A stretch of DNA of 14,452 bases, taken from NCBI GenBank assembly GCA_036939355.1, contig JALLAP010001527.1, positions 1-14,452 of the forward strand, written 5' to 3'. The stretch comes from Thalassiosira profunda. Lineage: Eukaryota; Bacillariophyta; Thalassiosirophyceae; Thalassiosirales; Thalassiosiraceae. The notes under the pieces are model-generated. The model did not search any database and was not told the DNA's origin. It saw nothing but the letters and a program-made list of their open reading frames with translations. This document shows positions 1-8,868 of the stretch, piece after piece (positions within the stretch are counted from its first letter, which is position 1; each line of letters begins with the position of its first letter). The translations under genes and the position numbers were made by a program.

Positions 1-155
1 GCTGCAGGAGCGCTTCATCGGCATCGTCGAATCGGCAGGTCGAAGTGTTGGTGAAAGCAAGCAGAGAGAGGGTTAGTGCAGCTATCTACTGCGTAGGCAG
101 GATAACCACGGCCACAAATCCGCCGTCCGCCGCCCGAGGCGGTGCAAGCGCAACG

Positions 156-1490
156 ATGGTCGCAACTCGAAGGACGTCCCGCTCTGGCGACAGCCTCGCC
201 GGCAGCGGTGCCGACGATGCGAGCGCGCGGGGCGCGGCGAGGGGCGCGCCGCCTCCCCCTCCGCCGCCACCGCCACCTGCAGCTGGACTCGGTGCACCTG
301 CACCAGCCGTTGGAGAGGAAGCAGCAGCCAGAGGGGGCATGGCCGCCATCCCGGAGGAGGTGGCGGTGCGCGACGCCGAGAGGGAGCCATTGCTCGGGCG
401 GCAACAACACGATGCGGTCGAGCCCCAACACAACCCGGCGGCGCGGGCGCCACCGCCCGTGCAAGTCCAATACCTGAACGTGCGCGTGCCCCCCTCGGAG
501 GCGGCCCTCCGCCCCTCCCGCGTGCACCGACGGCACCACCGGCGGCCTCCGCCGATGCCCGGACAGCGTCCTATGAACAACGGTCGGTCCAGTAGGAAGC
601 AAGTTCCCCCGTCGCATCACGATGGAGAAATCGTGCGAGTGTTGATACCAGCCAACGGCTTCGCTTCGGAGCAGCAGCTTTCCGAGTGCTTGAGCCAGGC
701 CGGGGCAGCGGACTTTGCGGGCGACCGAGGAAGCCGGTGGGAGAGCGATTTTGACGACGACTATTCAATGGACGAGTACTTCGACGAGCGAGGGGAAAGC
801 CACGTCGCCGGAATGTTCCGCGAGAGCGATCGCGTCTTCGTGCCCCTCTCGGTCATTTATGCCAACCCCAATTCGTTCGTGGGGGACGTGCTCTGCGTGA
901 AGCGCCCGCCGCCCAAGCCGAAGCGCCCGTCCCTTCGACCGACGCAGATGCCGGCGCGGCCGCGCTCCATCTTCATCACCTTTCTGGAATTGATGGGCGT
1001 TGTTTTAGTGCTGCTGATATCGCAGTGGGCGTACATGGTTGTCGATTGGGAGTATGCGGTTGAGGATGCGTTCATCCGAGTGGAATCGTTTATATTCGGC
1101 TTCATCAACTTTCCCTTCTGGCTGTTCGACACGCTGATCGACTTTCCACTGCGGGAGCTCTACCGCCACGGACCCTCCGTGATCGGGTGGGAGGGCGAGC
1201 CCCTCCCTCGAATCTGCGCCCGCGTGACGTACCACGGCGACGAAACATTCTGGAGCCGGAACATCGAGGAGTGCGAGCGGATCTACCTGTCGAAGGAGGC
1301 GGCGGCCATGCAGGTGCGAAAGCCTATCGTGGTCGGATTGCTGATTGTGGTGGCCTTTTTCATGGTCAAGTCGGTGGTGGAGGCGCGGGCGCGGGCCCAG
1401 AGGCAGAGGATCGATCCGAACATGGTCGAGACGTACCGAGCGATACAGATGCTGACCAGGCAGCTGCGGAGGGCGGCGACTGCCCGATAG
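156..1490 (+). CDS. Hypothetical membrane protein with Pro-rich N-terminus
   Basis: I do not recognise this 444-residue protein. I start it at the first ATG (156); the frame is open to the left edge, so an upstream extension or exon cannot be excluded. Residues 1-130 are low complexity, with ten consecutive prolines at 32-41 and basic, His/Arg/Pro-rich stretches. An acidic patch (DFDDDYSMDEYFDE) lies at 198-211. Two hydrophobic segments look membrane-spanning, about 271-297 and 390-408, and a third aromatic one at 312-330 may dip into the membrane. Between them is a conserved-looking domain with two cysteines (ICARVTYHG, EECERIYL). EREPLL at 75-80 fits the [DE]xxxL[LI] acidic dileucine consensus used by adaptor complexes for endosomal or vacuolar sorting; that reading is inference. 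The gene converges on the next one, 121 bp away. Confidence 0.7.
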   Translation: MVATRRTSRSGDSLAGSGADDASARGAARGAPPPPPPPPPPAAGLGAPAPAVGEEAAARGGMAAIPEEVAVRDAEREPLLGRQQHDAVEPQHNPAARAPPPVQVQYLNVRVPPSEAALRPSRVHRRHHRRPPPMPGQRPMNNGRSSRKQVPPSHHDGEIVRVLIPANGFASEQQLSECLSQAGAADFAGDRGSRWESDFDDDYSMDEYFDERGESHVAGMFRESDRVFVPLSVIYANPNSFVGDVLCVKRPPPKPKRPSLRPTQMPARPRSIFITFLELMGVVLVLLISQWAYMVVDWEYAVEDAFIRVESFIFGFINFPFWLFDTLIDFPLRELYRHGPSVIGWEGEPLPRICARVTYHGDETFWSRNIEECERIYLSKEAAAMQVRKPIVVGLLIVVAFFMVKSVVEARARAQRQRIDPNMVETYRAIQMLTRQLRRAATAR

Positions 1491-1611
1491 ACGAATAGAT
1501 AGATTGATGGCGGCGGCACTTATTTGCAACTTGCAAATGCACGTCGAATATGCAGCAAATAGACACGAATGGAGTGAAAGACTGGATAGACAGATTCTGC
1601 TGGTATCCTAG

Positions 1612-2022
1612 TTACTTTTTCTTGCCATCGAGGAGCATTGCAGCTTTGAGAGCGGCCAAGCCCATCACTGCATTATTGATGAAATCTGCGAACATCGGCA
1701 GTGGTTCTATCCACGGATCGACGAAATGATAGTAAAAGTTGAACCCGAAGAACGGGACCATCGCCGTTGCAAATGCCCGGAATGTGGTAGGCGTCATCTC
1801 GCAGAACCCAAGCACGGTGCCCACGAGACATGCTTGCGCGCCGAAGCAGCGGAAGAGCAGCAGAGATAGGGCGTTGATTTGATCTCGCCGCTCGGGGCGG
1901 AGGGATAGGCGGAGCAGCGGGTAGGGGGCGACGACGCAAAGCAGGCCGGGCGCGAACATACATCCCGCCAGAGTGGCGCGGATGGCGGACGGCCCAGGAG
2001 CTGCGATGCCCATCAAGCCCAT
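1612..2022 (-). CDS. Small four-helix membrane protein, unknown function
   Basis: An intronless 136-residue protein starting at an ATG and ending in three lysines. Four hydrophobic stretches at about 15-36, 50-72, 80-100 and 108-130 suggest a compact four-helix integral membrane protein with short loops. The first loop is basic (LRLSLRPERRDQ). The third segment is aromatic-rich (FFGFNFYYHF), followed by VDPWIEPLP. There is no evident plastid presequence. The C-terminal GKKK does not satisfy the strict KKxx ER-retrieval pattern, because lysine is at -3 but not at -4 or -5. The coherent hydrophobic pattern and clean ATG argue for a real gene, but I cannot name the family. It converges with the gene on its left and shares a divergent spacer with the acidic protein on its right. 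Confidence 0.65.
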   Translation of the reverse strand: MGLMGIAAPGPSAIRATLAGCMFAPGLLCVVAPYPLLRLSLRPERRDQINALSLLLFRCFGAQACLVGTVLGFCEMTPTTFRAFATAMVPFFGFNFYYHFVDPWIEPLPMFADFINNAVMGLAALKAAMLLDGKKK

Positions 2023-2360
2023 CTATCGCCACTTCAACCTATTGCACAGACGCCGCGCTTTAATACCTGGCATCAGCGCCTTTAGGAGGAGACCTCTATT
2101 TGGCTGCCGCGGCTCTTGCTGATGCTCTTGCGCGGCAGTGATGCCACTCTTGTGGTGCTCGAAATCCGCCGAATCGAAGCGGCCGGATTTTGGAGGCGCG
2201 GTCGGCATGTTCACGTAGGAACTCTTATTATCCTCTGAACATCGACGAAAAGGAAACGCGAGGGCGCCTTTCCTTAGCTCAGAAGCCTCGCGCCTAGTGC
2301 GTGTGCCAGGGCAATCCTCGCTTCCCACCGAGTCTCTCGGCGTCTCACAATTGCAACTCG
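2023..2360. promoter_or_regulatory. Divergent intergenic spacer, presumed bidirectional promoter
   Basis: These 338 bp separate the start codons of two divergent genes and must hold both 5' UTRs and promoters. I find no TATA box, convincing repeat or RNA gene in it. The call rests only on position. Confidence 0.35.
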
Positions 2361-4958
2361 ATGGCCGAATTAGGCGGAGCGGGCGCAGCGATCGGGATGG
2401 ACGAGATGGAGGTGCCAAGCGCTTGTCGTGCAAGTGCAAGCGAGGCGGGGCCGCGCGAGGAGAGATCTTTGAATGTACCCTACTCGCTGGTGGGACGCAT
2501 TGTGCTGAAGTCACTGCTTGCAAACCCGAGGTTCGATTGTCTCAGTAGCAGCGTAGGCGGCGCGCCGGGCGACGAGTCCTCGTCTGGCAGCATACCGGGT
2601 ACAATAACGATTGACAGATCGCGGCGAACGATGGCGTCGGATGCCACAGCCGCGACGGAAGGCTCGCCCACGTGCGTGCAGAGCTTCAACAAGTGGAGGT
2701 GGGCGGAAGCCGAAGGCGACGCAAAGGGGTGGCTGGATGTGAACAGCGTCGCCGGCTCGAAGGCGGCCGAGTCTCGTGCTCTCGATTCTCCGACCACTGG
2801 CGCTTGGCAGCCTCCACTGGAATGCGTGAAGGAAGAGGCGCCGGCCGCCGGGCCGTCCTGCGCGGAGGGTGGCGAGAATCACGAGGTCGAGCTGAAGGAC
2901 GTACGCGAGATGTTCGAAGGTACATCCCGCAGAGGGATCAAGAAGTTACTGACACGGGTCAACATCAACAAGAAGCTCAAGAAGTTCGTGTCTTCTCGAA
3001 AAGTGGACAAGGACGTGGCGGTGCCAGACGAGGTTTGGAAGATGGTTGAGATTGATCGGGATCAGTGCAGCACTAGCAACGAATCGAACGAGGATGATGT
3101 TGCCGTCGCGAGCGTCGATACTGATCAGGAGAAGAGCTCAAACGATGGTATGCCTGATGTCACGGCGGAGGAAGATGGATCCAGTGCCGACGGACTCGGA
3201 GTGAACGTTGATGATGTGCTAGAAGCGGTTATCTCTGTTACGGAAGCTGGGGTAGAAGGGGAGGCTGATATTCTTGACACCTTGTCGAGGTCGATTGATG
3301 ACTCCTCCGGTCAGCCTCCTTGCGAGTCCAGCGAGAAGGAGAGGGTTGTAGTAATGCCTGAGGAAGATAGTTCCAGTGACGACGGGCTAGATGCTGATAT
3401 TGGTGGCGGACTGGAAGCGGAGAATCCGATTGCTTCCACTGATGATGGCTTCGAAGTCGATAGCTTCAGCGCCGTTGATCTGTTGCAAAGATCTGAGCGA
3501 GACTTTTTGGCTTCGGAAGTGCCTGGTTCTGGCGAGGAGAACGAGGAAGTAGCTGTCGAAGGTGTGGAGTTGTCGTTGGCTGACGTGTATCAACACAGCA
3601 CCAGTTCTGAAACGCAGCCCGACTTTCGTGAGACTTCATCTCTTGGTGAGGCCAAAGAAGAAATGTCAGATGACAGGACAGACCTTACTCCTGAAAACAA
3701 ACAGCCGGATGCTGTCGACACAAACGATGATGGCAAAGAGGACGTAGCAGAAGAAGAGCAAGGCTTCGTGGTGACTCTACAGGACATCCATCTGAGTGAC
3801 AAGAGTATCGAAGAGGATGAATCGCCAGATGAAAAGAGTTGCGATGCCAGTGCTCCGGAGGAAGAGGCACACTCGGACGAGCACAATTCAATAGCGCAGA
3901 GCTCCAAGAAAGATGGCTCGTCTGGTCTGGATGTATCGGTGTTTGGCAGTCGCGATGACGTGAGCAAGGCGAGTACGGTGAAAGAGAAGGCGAATGAGAA
4001 GATCGAGCCTCAACCTCAACCGGCACCAACTCCGCCCTACAACCTGAGTGCCAAGTCATGCAAGTCTGAATCCAAGCCTGGACAAATTGCTCGAAGGAGG
4101 AAGATGGATCGTCTTTTGAAGCAGATGTCTTCGAAGAAGCCGCTGCATCAGCGCCTCCAATCGTTTCGCGAGCTTCGCAGCCGCAAGGGCGGCAACGCCA
4201 AAACCACATCTCCTTGCTCGGAAGAAGTACTTGTTTCAAGGCAGTGTGATATCTCTGAGCTCTCGTGTGCTCTGCCTTCTGTCGTTACGGAGGATGCGTC
4301 GACAGGTTCGTTTCTCGATCTGTACGTCATGCGCAGCTGGGAGTCTGGTTCAAAGGGCGGCATAGATGAGGTTCCAGAGACTACAGCAGTGCCAGAGCTC
4401 GCAGAGTCGCAGCCTCCGAGTTCAGAGGGTGAGGAGCATAGCTTGGCACAAGAGGGCCCAGATGCCAACGACGACGTTTCCGTCAGAACAGAAAGTGTTG
4501 CGGCGTTGCCACTCCCAGCTGCTGCTGCTCTAACCGCTGCTCCCACCTTGGATGCCACGAATACCTACGATGTGCTGCAAGATGAGGCTCCGGCGATGCC
4601 AGCCGACGCTTCTACTGCTAGAGATTGCGATGGCACTCAGACTCCGGCATCGCTGTATTCTGATTGGGGCAGCGTCGCCCCGACACCTCAGTTTTCGAGC
4701 CCGCTCGACTCGGACTTCCACCCTGACCGTCCCCCGGAACAAGCCGGCGCGCAGAGTCTGATGGACTTCCTTGCTTGCTCGGGATGCGAAGAAGAGAGGA
4801 ATCGACTCATGCACTGCACGCAGGACCACGAGGAAAGGATCGCACATTACTGCGCACCGTATCTGGACGAGGAGTATACCGTCGGCGACACGTCCGCGGA
4901 TGAGCACACGATGGCAACGTTGGAGACTCTGTCCGTTATCGGAGATGTAGAAAAGTAG
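2361..4958 (+). CDS. Long acidic Ser-rich disordered protein
   Basis: This single open frame encodes 865 residues from the ATG at 2361; another ATG at 2397 is possible. I do not recognise it. Most of it is rich in Asp, Glu and Ser and is predicted disordered by eye. Two strongly basic patches stand out: about 188-215 (RRGIKKLLTRV, NKKLKKF) and 577-611 (ARRRKMDRLLKQM, RLQSFRELRSRKGG), suited to nucleic-acid, acidic-lipid or nuclear-import binding. Residues around 270-300 and 334-366 look like diverged copies of a unit of the form EEDxSSxDGL followed by an acidic stretch. The C-terminus has a Cys/His cluster (C806, C809, H818, C819, H823, H829, C831) that could bind a metal; this is speculative. 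An intact frame of this length with codon-like composition supports a real gene. A scaffold or regulatory role is only a guess. Confidence 0.75.
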   Translation: MAELGGAGAAIGMDEMEVPSACRASASEAGPREERSLNVPYSLVGRIVLKSLLANPRFDCLSSSVGGAPGDESSSGSIPGTITIDRSRRTMASDATAATEGSPTCVQSFNKWRWAEAEGDAKGWLDVNSVAGSKAAESRALDSPTTGAWQPPLECVKEEAPAAGPSCAEGGENHEVELKDVREMFEGTSRRGIKKLLTRVNINKKLKKFVSSRKVDKDVAVPDEVWKMVEIDRDQCSTSNESNEDDVAVASVDTDQEKSSNDGMPDVTAEEDGSSADGLGVNVDDVLEAVISVTEAGVEGEADILDTLSRSIDDSSGQPPCESSEKERVVVMPEEDSSSDDGLDADIGGGLEAENPIASTDDGFEVDSFSAVDLLQRSERDFLASEVPGSGEENEEVAVEGVELSLADVYQHSTSSETQPDFRETSSLGEAKEEMSDDRTDLTPENKQPDAVDTNDDGKEDVAEEEQGFVVTLQDIHLSDKSIEEDESPDEKSCDASAPEEEAHSDEHNSIAQSSKKDGSSGLDVSVFGSRDDVSKASTVKEKANEKIEPQPQPAPTPPYNLSAKSCKSESKPGQIARRRKMDRLLKQMSSKKPLHQRLQSFRELRSRKGGNAKTTSPCSEEVLVSRQCDISELSCALPSVVTEDASTGSFLDLYVMRSWESGSKGGIDEVPETTAVPELAESQPPSSEGEEHSLAQEGPDANDDVSVRTESVAALPLPAAAALTAAPTLDATNTYDVLQDEAPAMPADASTARDCDGTQTPASLYSDWGSVAPTPQFSSPLDSDFHPDRPPEQAGAQSLMDFLACSGCEEERNRLMHCTQDHEERIAHYCAPYLDEEYTVGDTSADEHTMATLETLSVIGDVEK

Positions 4959-5342
4959 AACGATCAGCAAGAGCACTTAGCAATGAATTCGTTCTCCCTG
5001 TGATCAGTCTACATGTATTCCGGCTCACTAGGTTCCGGGGAACCTCTGCCACCAGCCTTCACAATCAAGGAAGGTGCCTTGCTTGGTGAGATGTGACACA
5101 TAGCATGTGTGAGTGCCGCATTATCACCGGCACAAAGTCCACAGCCTGCACAGAACGAGGTGTCAAAGTTGTGGTGTTGTCAAGAAGCTTGACAACTGCG
5201 CCACGCGCGTTGGTGAACCCTGCTCAGCGGCGTCGGTATCCTGCCTGGTCGATGATCGACCTGCTCATAATCCACGAAGACGGCAGTTGCAATAGCAGAA
5301 TCATCAGAATCGAGCGAGCCTCGCAGCAGTAGACTTGTCGCC
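4959..5342. other. Gene-free spacer with two short inverted repeats
   Basis: This 384-bp stretch between two same-strand genes holds the 3' end of the acidic-protein gene and the promoter of the plastid-targeted gene. I see no credible ORF or tRNA. It contains a 6-bp-arm palindrome at 5031-5044 (GGTTCCGGGGAACC) and a 9-bp-arm hairpin at 5176-5196 (arms GTTGTCAAG/CTTGACAAC, 3-nt loop). Both could be chance. Confidence 0.4.
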
Positions 5343-5771
5343 ATGACTTCAGTGCGCTCCATCATCGTCGCCGCCGGTTTCTTGGCGGCGTCGATATCAT
5401 GCGAAGCCTTCGTCGCAAGGCCCGATGCAACTAGGCCGATCGCCACCGAGTTGCGCCTCAAGAAGACTGGTAAGTGGTGAATCCAATTGCGTCGCCTGGT
5501 CTGCTGTCCTTGCTGCACCATCCTCGCTTTCGTTCTCTGACTCTGACGTTCCCCACATAATGTGCTCGTATCGACGGCAGTGCCCGAGAGAATTGGGTTC
5601 AGCAAGCGATCGAAGGAGTCCAACGATCACAGATACCGAATGGAAGACGTGGAGGAAATATTCCACCGTCGCCTCATTCCCTTTATCGCTCCGGAGCACG
5701 GGAAGAACCCAAAGCGAACGCGGAAAGTCAAATGGGATCACCATGACTTTGCGAAGCAGCACGAACCTTGA
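5343..5771 (+). CDS. Small plastid-targeted protein, two exons
   Basis: Exons 5343-5469 and 5581-5771 join in phase 1 to give 105 residues. Residues 1-22 are a signal peptide with a hydrophobic core (IIVAAGFLAASIS), ending Ser-Cys-Glu-Ala before Phe23. The following FVARPDATRPIATELRLKK is basic and hydroxylated, like a transit peptide. A signal peptide cleaved just before Phe is the established bipartite presequence of diatom and related complex plastids, so import into the plastid stroma is likely. The mature part, about 63 residues from exon 2, is highly charged with several His (RYRMEDVEEIFHRRLIPF, KNPKRTRKVKWDHHDF). I do not recognise it and see no membrane segment. The intron sits almost exactly between presequence and mature region. 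The gene converges with the potassium channel 127 bp downstream. Confidence 0.72.
5470..5580 (+). other. Spliceosomal intron of the plastid-targeted gene
   Basis: A 111-bp intron with a GTAAGT donor and CAG acceptor. Two CTGAC branch-point-like motifs lie at 5537-5547, about 33 nt before the acceptor. Splicing joins G of exon 1 to TG of exon 2 to make a Val codon and keeps the downstream frame open to the TGA; without splicing the frame stops soon after the donor. Confidence 0.75.
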
Positions 5772-5898
5772 GTGAAATGTTAGCTGGGGGCTACTGTCTG
5801 TATAATAGGATGTGAACTGATGATTGAATGAAGAGGCACCGGGGAAGTCTTGCTATTGCTACCGCTTGATTGCTAATTAATGTAAGTTCTGATGAATG

Positions 5899-8584
5899 CT
5901 AGGTAAATTGCCCGTTGAAGATGGGCTTGGCTCTTCCGTACCGAGCACCACCCCTCAACTCGACATCGGCGAGGACGTCTGTTGCAGCTAGCCACGTTTC
6001 CATATTTGGCCCACTACCCATCGACGCGAGCATGGGCGAGAAAATCTGATGAAACTCCACGACGTTCAGCCGCAGCAGCGCATCCCCTCCTTCGGAAATC
6101 AACTCCCGCTCGCCCACAAAGAGGATCGACCGGNACGTTCAGCCGCAGCAGCGCATCCCCTCCTTCGGAAATCAACTCCCGCTCGCCCACAAAGAGGATC
6201 GACCGGAACGCCACGGCCCGAAACGCCTTCCACGCCTGAGGCGGGATCTTCCACTTGTCAGCGGTTTCGCGGAGAGATCCGACGGTCAAGCTTACAGCGG
6301 ATCCCTTGATGATGACTCCAGTTTGATACCCCGCCACTTCCTCTGCAATGATGCGAGCAAGTCGAGCCTGCACGCGCAATCGCAGATCGAGGGATGGCCT
6401 GGCCCGACCCTCTGAGGTATCCAGCGAATTGTCGTCCGAAGCTTCCGCCAATCGTGCGGACTGTTTGTTCAATGATCGCAATGCCTCCGCAAAGGTAACG
6501 ACGCGGTTGCCGTTCCGGTCTGGCGGCGCCTCCTTGCTCCGGATAATCTGTTGTCTATACCGCAACGCGGGCGAACTGTCCGAGGAAAGGGGGTCGTTGT
6601 TGTGTCGATCATCGACCATGCCAGCTTGGTCGCCAAAGAGCCCGCTACTCTTGTTGGGAGAGTTGTCGAGGTCCTCGTCTTCCGTGTAGCTGATGACTGT
6701 TGTGGTGAAGCCCGTAGCCTGTTTCCAGTAGCCCGTTTCCTCGTCGTCCGACTTAGCCCTTTTGGCAGACGCCGGCGTTGCTGGCTCTGACGAAGGATTT
6801 TCATTCTCAAATGCCGCTCCCTCTGCCTCTGCTTCTGCAGCACGCCTGGCTTTCTCCGCCCGCGCCGCCTTGATCCGTTGCTGCTCGTTCTTTCGCCGCA
6901 TCCTCCCCTCCAACTGCGCGACGTGAATGGCGTGCAACCGGATGTACGATTTCGCCACATGTGCCAGAAAAAAGCTCAAGAAGAACAGCGACGACGGAAT
7001 GAAAAACAGCGTGCAGAACCACACCGCCGAGTTCCTCGTGGGCACGTAATCCCCATACCCTACGGTCGTGAGGGTCACGATGCTCCAGTAGATGGATTCG
7101 AGTGGCGACCATCCCTCGATGGATCCCACGACGATGGCGCCCAAAAAGATCATCCCGGTGAACGGCAACACCACCGCCAGCACCCGCCCCGCTTTCGTCG
7201 TGCGCATGTAATGCTGCGTCTCCTTGCACTTCTGAATCGCCGCCTCCAGCAACGGCTGCTCCCGCACCAGCTCCTCCAATTCCTGCTGGAACTGCTGCTT
7301 GTACGCTTGGATCGCCTCCTGTCCGAAATCCCCCGCCAACACCTCTTGGTTTTGCCGTTGCTTTCGGAACGGCGAGCTCCGCATCCGCGTCGCCTCCAGC
7401 GTCACCAGTTGATATGTGTGCGCACCCAGCACGGTCACCAATGAAATGCCTACCAGCACGTACATGCTCGTGAATGCGTGAAACGCCGCAGTGTTGGGCA
7501 ACGGCTGCGGTCCCCCGTATCCCACCGTGGTCACTGTGTAAACGGTAAATAGCAGCGCATCCGGGACGCTCCACCCGGCCTCAGACGCGTAGAACAAACA
7601 TCCCAGCCAAAGATACACCACCATGGCCAACGCTGACAAGAAGAACGACAATCGGGTGGCCCCAAACCGAGCCCGCCACGAGATCTCCTGATCCTCCAGT
7701 GCCCGCTCGTACTCCGAATCGAACACGCGGCGCAGGGCGTCCATCTCCGCCTCGGTGGCCTCGGGAGATTTCAGGGGTTGCCCTGATACACCCGACGGTT
7801 TCCTTTGACGCAATCCGGTGTCGTTCTGTGCATCGTTGGATTGGTCCGGCGTGTCCTCGTCCACGCTGAACATCTCCCCCGGGACGGCGCCGTCTCCGAA
7901 CGGATTCCACTCGTTGTCTGGATCGACGAACGGGCCAAACATCGACTCATCGGTCTCCTCGGTGTTGGTTTTTCTCAGGCTAGGCGGCGAGGGCTTTGGC
8001 CTGGCGTCTGCAGACGTGGGAGACTTTCGTCGTTTGACGGCGTTTGGTTTGGGTTGTGTTTTGGGTGACGTTGTTGCAGTTGACGGTATAGGCAAAGGTG
8101 CCTGTTGCGATTTAGCCGCAGGGACGTTGAGCCGTCTGGGAGGCGATGGCGACTGGTTGGATTTGCCATTTAGTGCGGCGGCTGCTGCAGCCGCTATTGC
8201 CGAGTTGCCTCTTGCCTGGCTGGGCTTTGGGTTTGGGTTGGAGGAAGTCCCGTCAGATGTCACTGAGACTGATGACCGCGGTGTGGAGGCTGCTGCTGCC
8301 TCTGTATCGCCGCCAGCAGTTCTCTCAGAAGCGGCCATATTTGCATGTTTGCCGTCAGCACCAGGGCCAGGGTCGTCGGCCTCCTTCTCCCCCTCGTCAT
8401 CGAGGGGCTGGTCCACCAAGCCGTCCTGGTCGTCGTCGATTGCAAAATCGGCGTCCACAGCTGCGGCATGTGCCCGTTTGGTACAACCGTCGCCCGCAGG
8501 GCTCTCCTCGTTGGTGGCAGCGCCATTTTGCATCTGACTATCTGTCGCTCCACCCGCGGCGGTCTCCTCCGTAGACGCCACCAT
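5899..8584 (-). CDS. Two-pore-domain potassium channel (TPK/K2P-like)
   Basis: The protein has two pore units of the tandem-pore K+ channel family. Counted from the ATG at 8584: TM1 about 309-333, filter TVGYGG 353-358, TM2 367-389, a 75-residue linker, TM3 466-489, filter TVGYGD 507-512, TM4 518-546. It should pass K+ across the plasma or an internal membrane. The first 280 residues are disordered (Ala, Ser, Pro, acidic). After TM4 comes a basic, coiled-coil-like stretch (EGRMRRKNEQQRIKAARAEKARR) and about 300 residues of cytosolic tail. I see no EF-hands, unlike plant TPKs. At 6134 an N between two identical 72-bp blocks shifts the frame after residue 816. Discounting one 73-bp repeat period gives 870 residues ending ...NGQFT at a TAG (5899-5901). 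I take the break to be an assembly fault. The family is certain; ion direction and location are not visible. Confidence 0.9.
6062..6206. repeat. Perfect 72-bp direct repeat flanking one N
   Basis: Positions 6062-6133 and 6135-6206 are identical, with a single N at 6134, giving a 73-bp period. The repeat lies inside the potassium-channel coding region and shifts its frame by one base. Removing one period restores a continuous reading frame to a nearby stop. This is the pattern expected from two contig ends joined with an N without merging their overlap, rather than from a biological tandem duplication. Confidence 0.9.
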
Positions 8585-8868
8585 CGCCACGGATGGGACG
8601 TTTGTCGTTGGCTCGATTTTTTGCAACTTCCCTCTTCACGGGCAAAATAAGGGGGGCACTCCCCGCGTGGGCCCCATCTCCTAACAAACGTTGCCTCTGC
8701 CGCCAGAGGCCCTAAAAGGGGTAAGCCCCCCTAAACCTCTTCCCCCACACCACAACAACACCTCCCAAGACGAACAACAACGCCGACCGCCCCCGCCCCG
8801 GCAGGACTAGAGAGAGCAAAGCAACCCCGTTGCGACGGCGGCGCGCCGATAATTGCAATTCAGGGACT
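8585..8868. promoter_or_regulatory. Divergent spacer between K+ channel and AP-4 sigma
   Basis: The 284 bp between the two start codons must carry both promoters. It is rich in G and C runs and has a 7-bp-arm inverted repeat at 8693-8710 (GCCTCTG/CAGAGGC). No specific promoter motif is recognisable. Confidence 0.35.

Noticed and set aside
1005..1529. 174-residue minus-strand frame antisense to the first gene
   Set aside because: Arg/His/Leu-rich composition typical of antisense shadows; the plus-strand frame has clear membrane segments.
5031..5044. GGTTCCGGGGAACC palindrome as a regulatory site or tRNA part
   Set aside because: A 6-bp-arm palindrome is expected by chance, and no cloverleaf can be built around it.
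6014..6134. Alternative channel C-terminus read straight through the N (ending ARVDG)
   Set aside because: It is the frameshifted reading of the duplicated 72-bp block, which repeats in another frame the bases already used; the in-frame tail to 5899 is the sensible one.
6062..6206. Genuine biological tandem duplication
   Set aside because: Perfect identity, an N exactly at the junction and restoration of the frame on removal all point to an assembly join.
7818..8537. 239-residue plus-strand open frame
   Set aside because: It is antisense to the low-complexity, GC-rich N-terminal coding part of the K+ channel and has no recognisable domain; long antisense frames are expected there.
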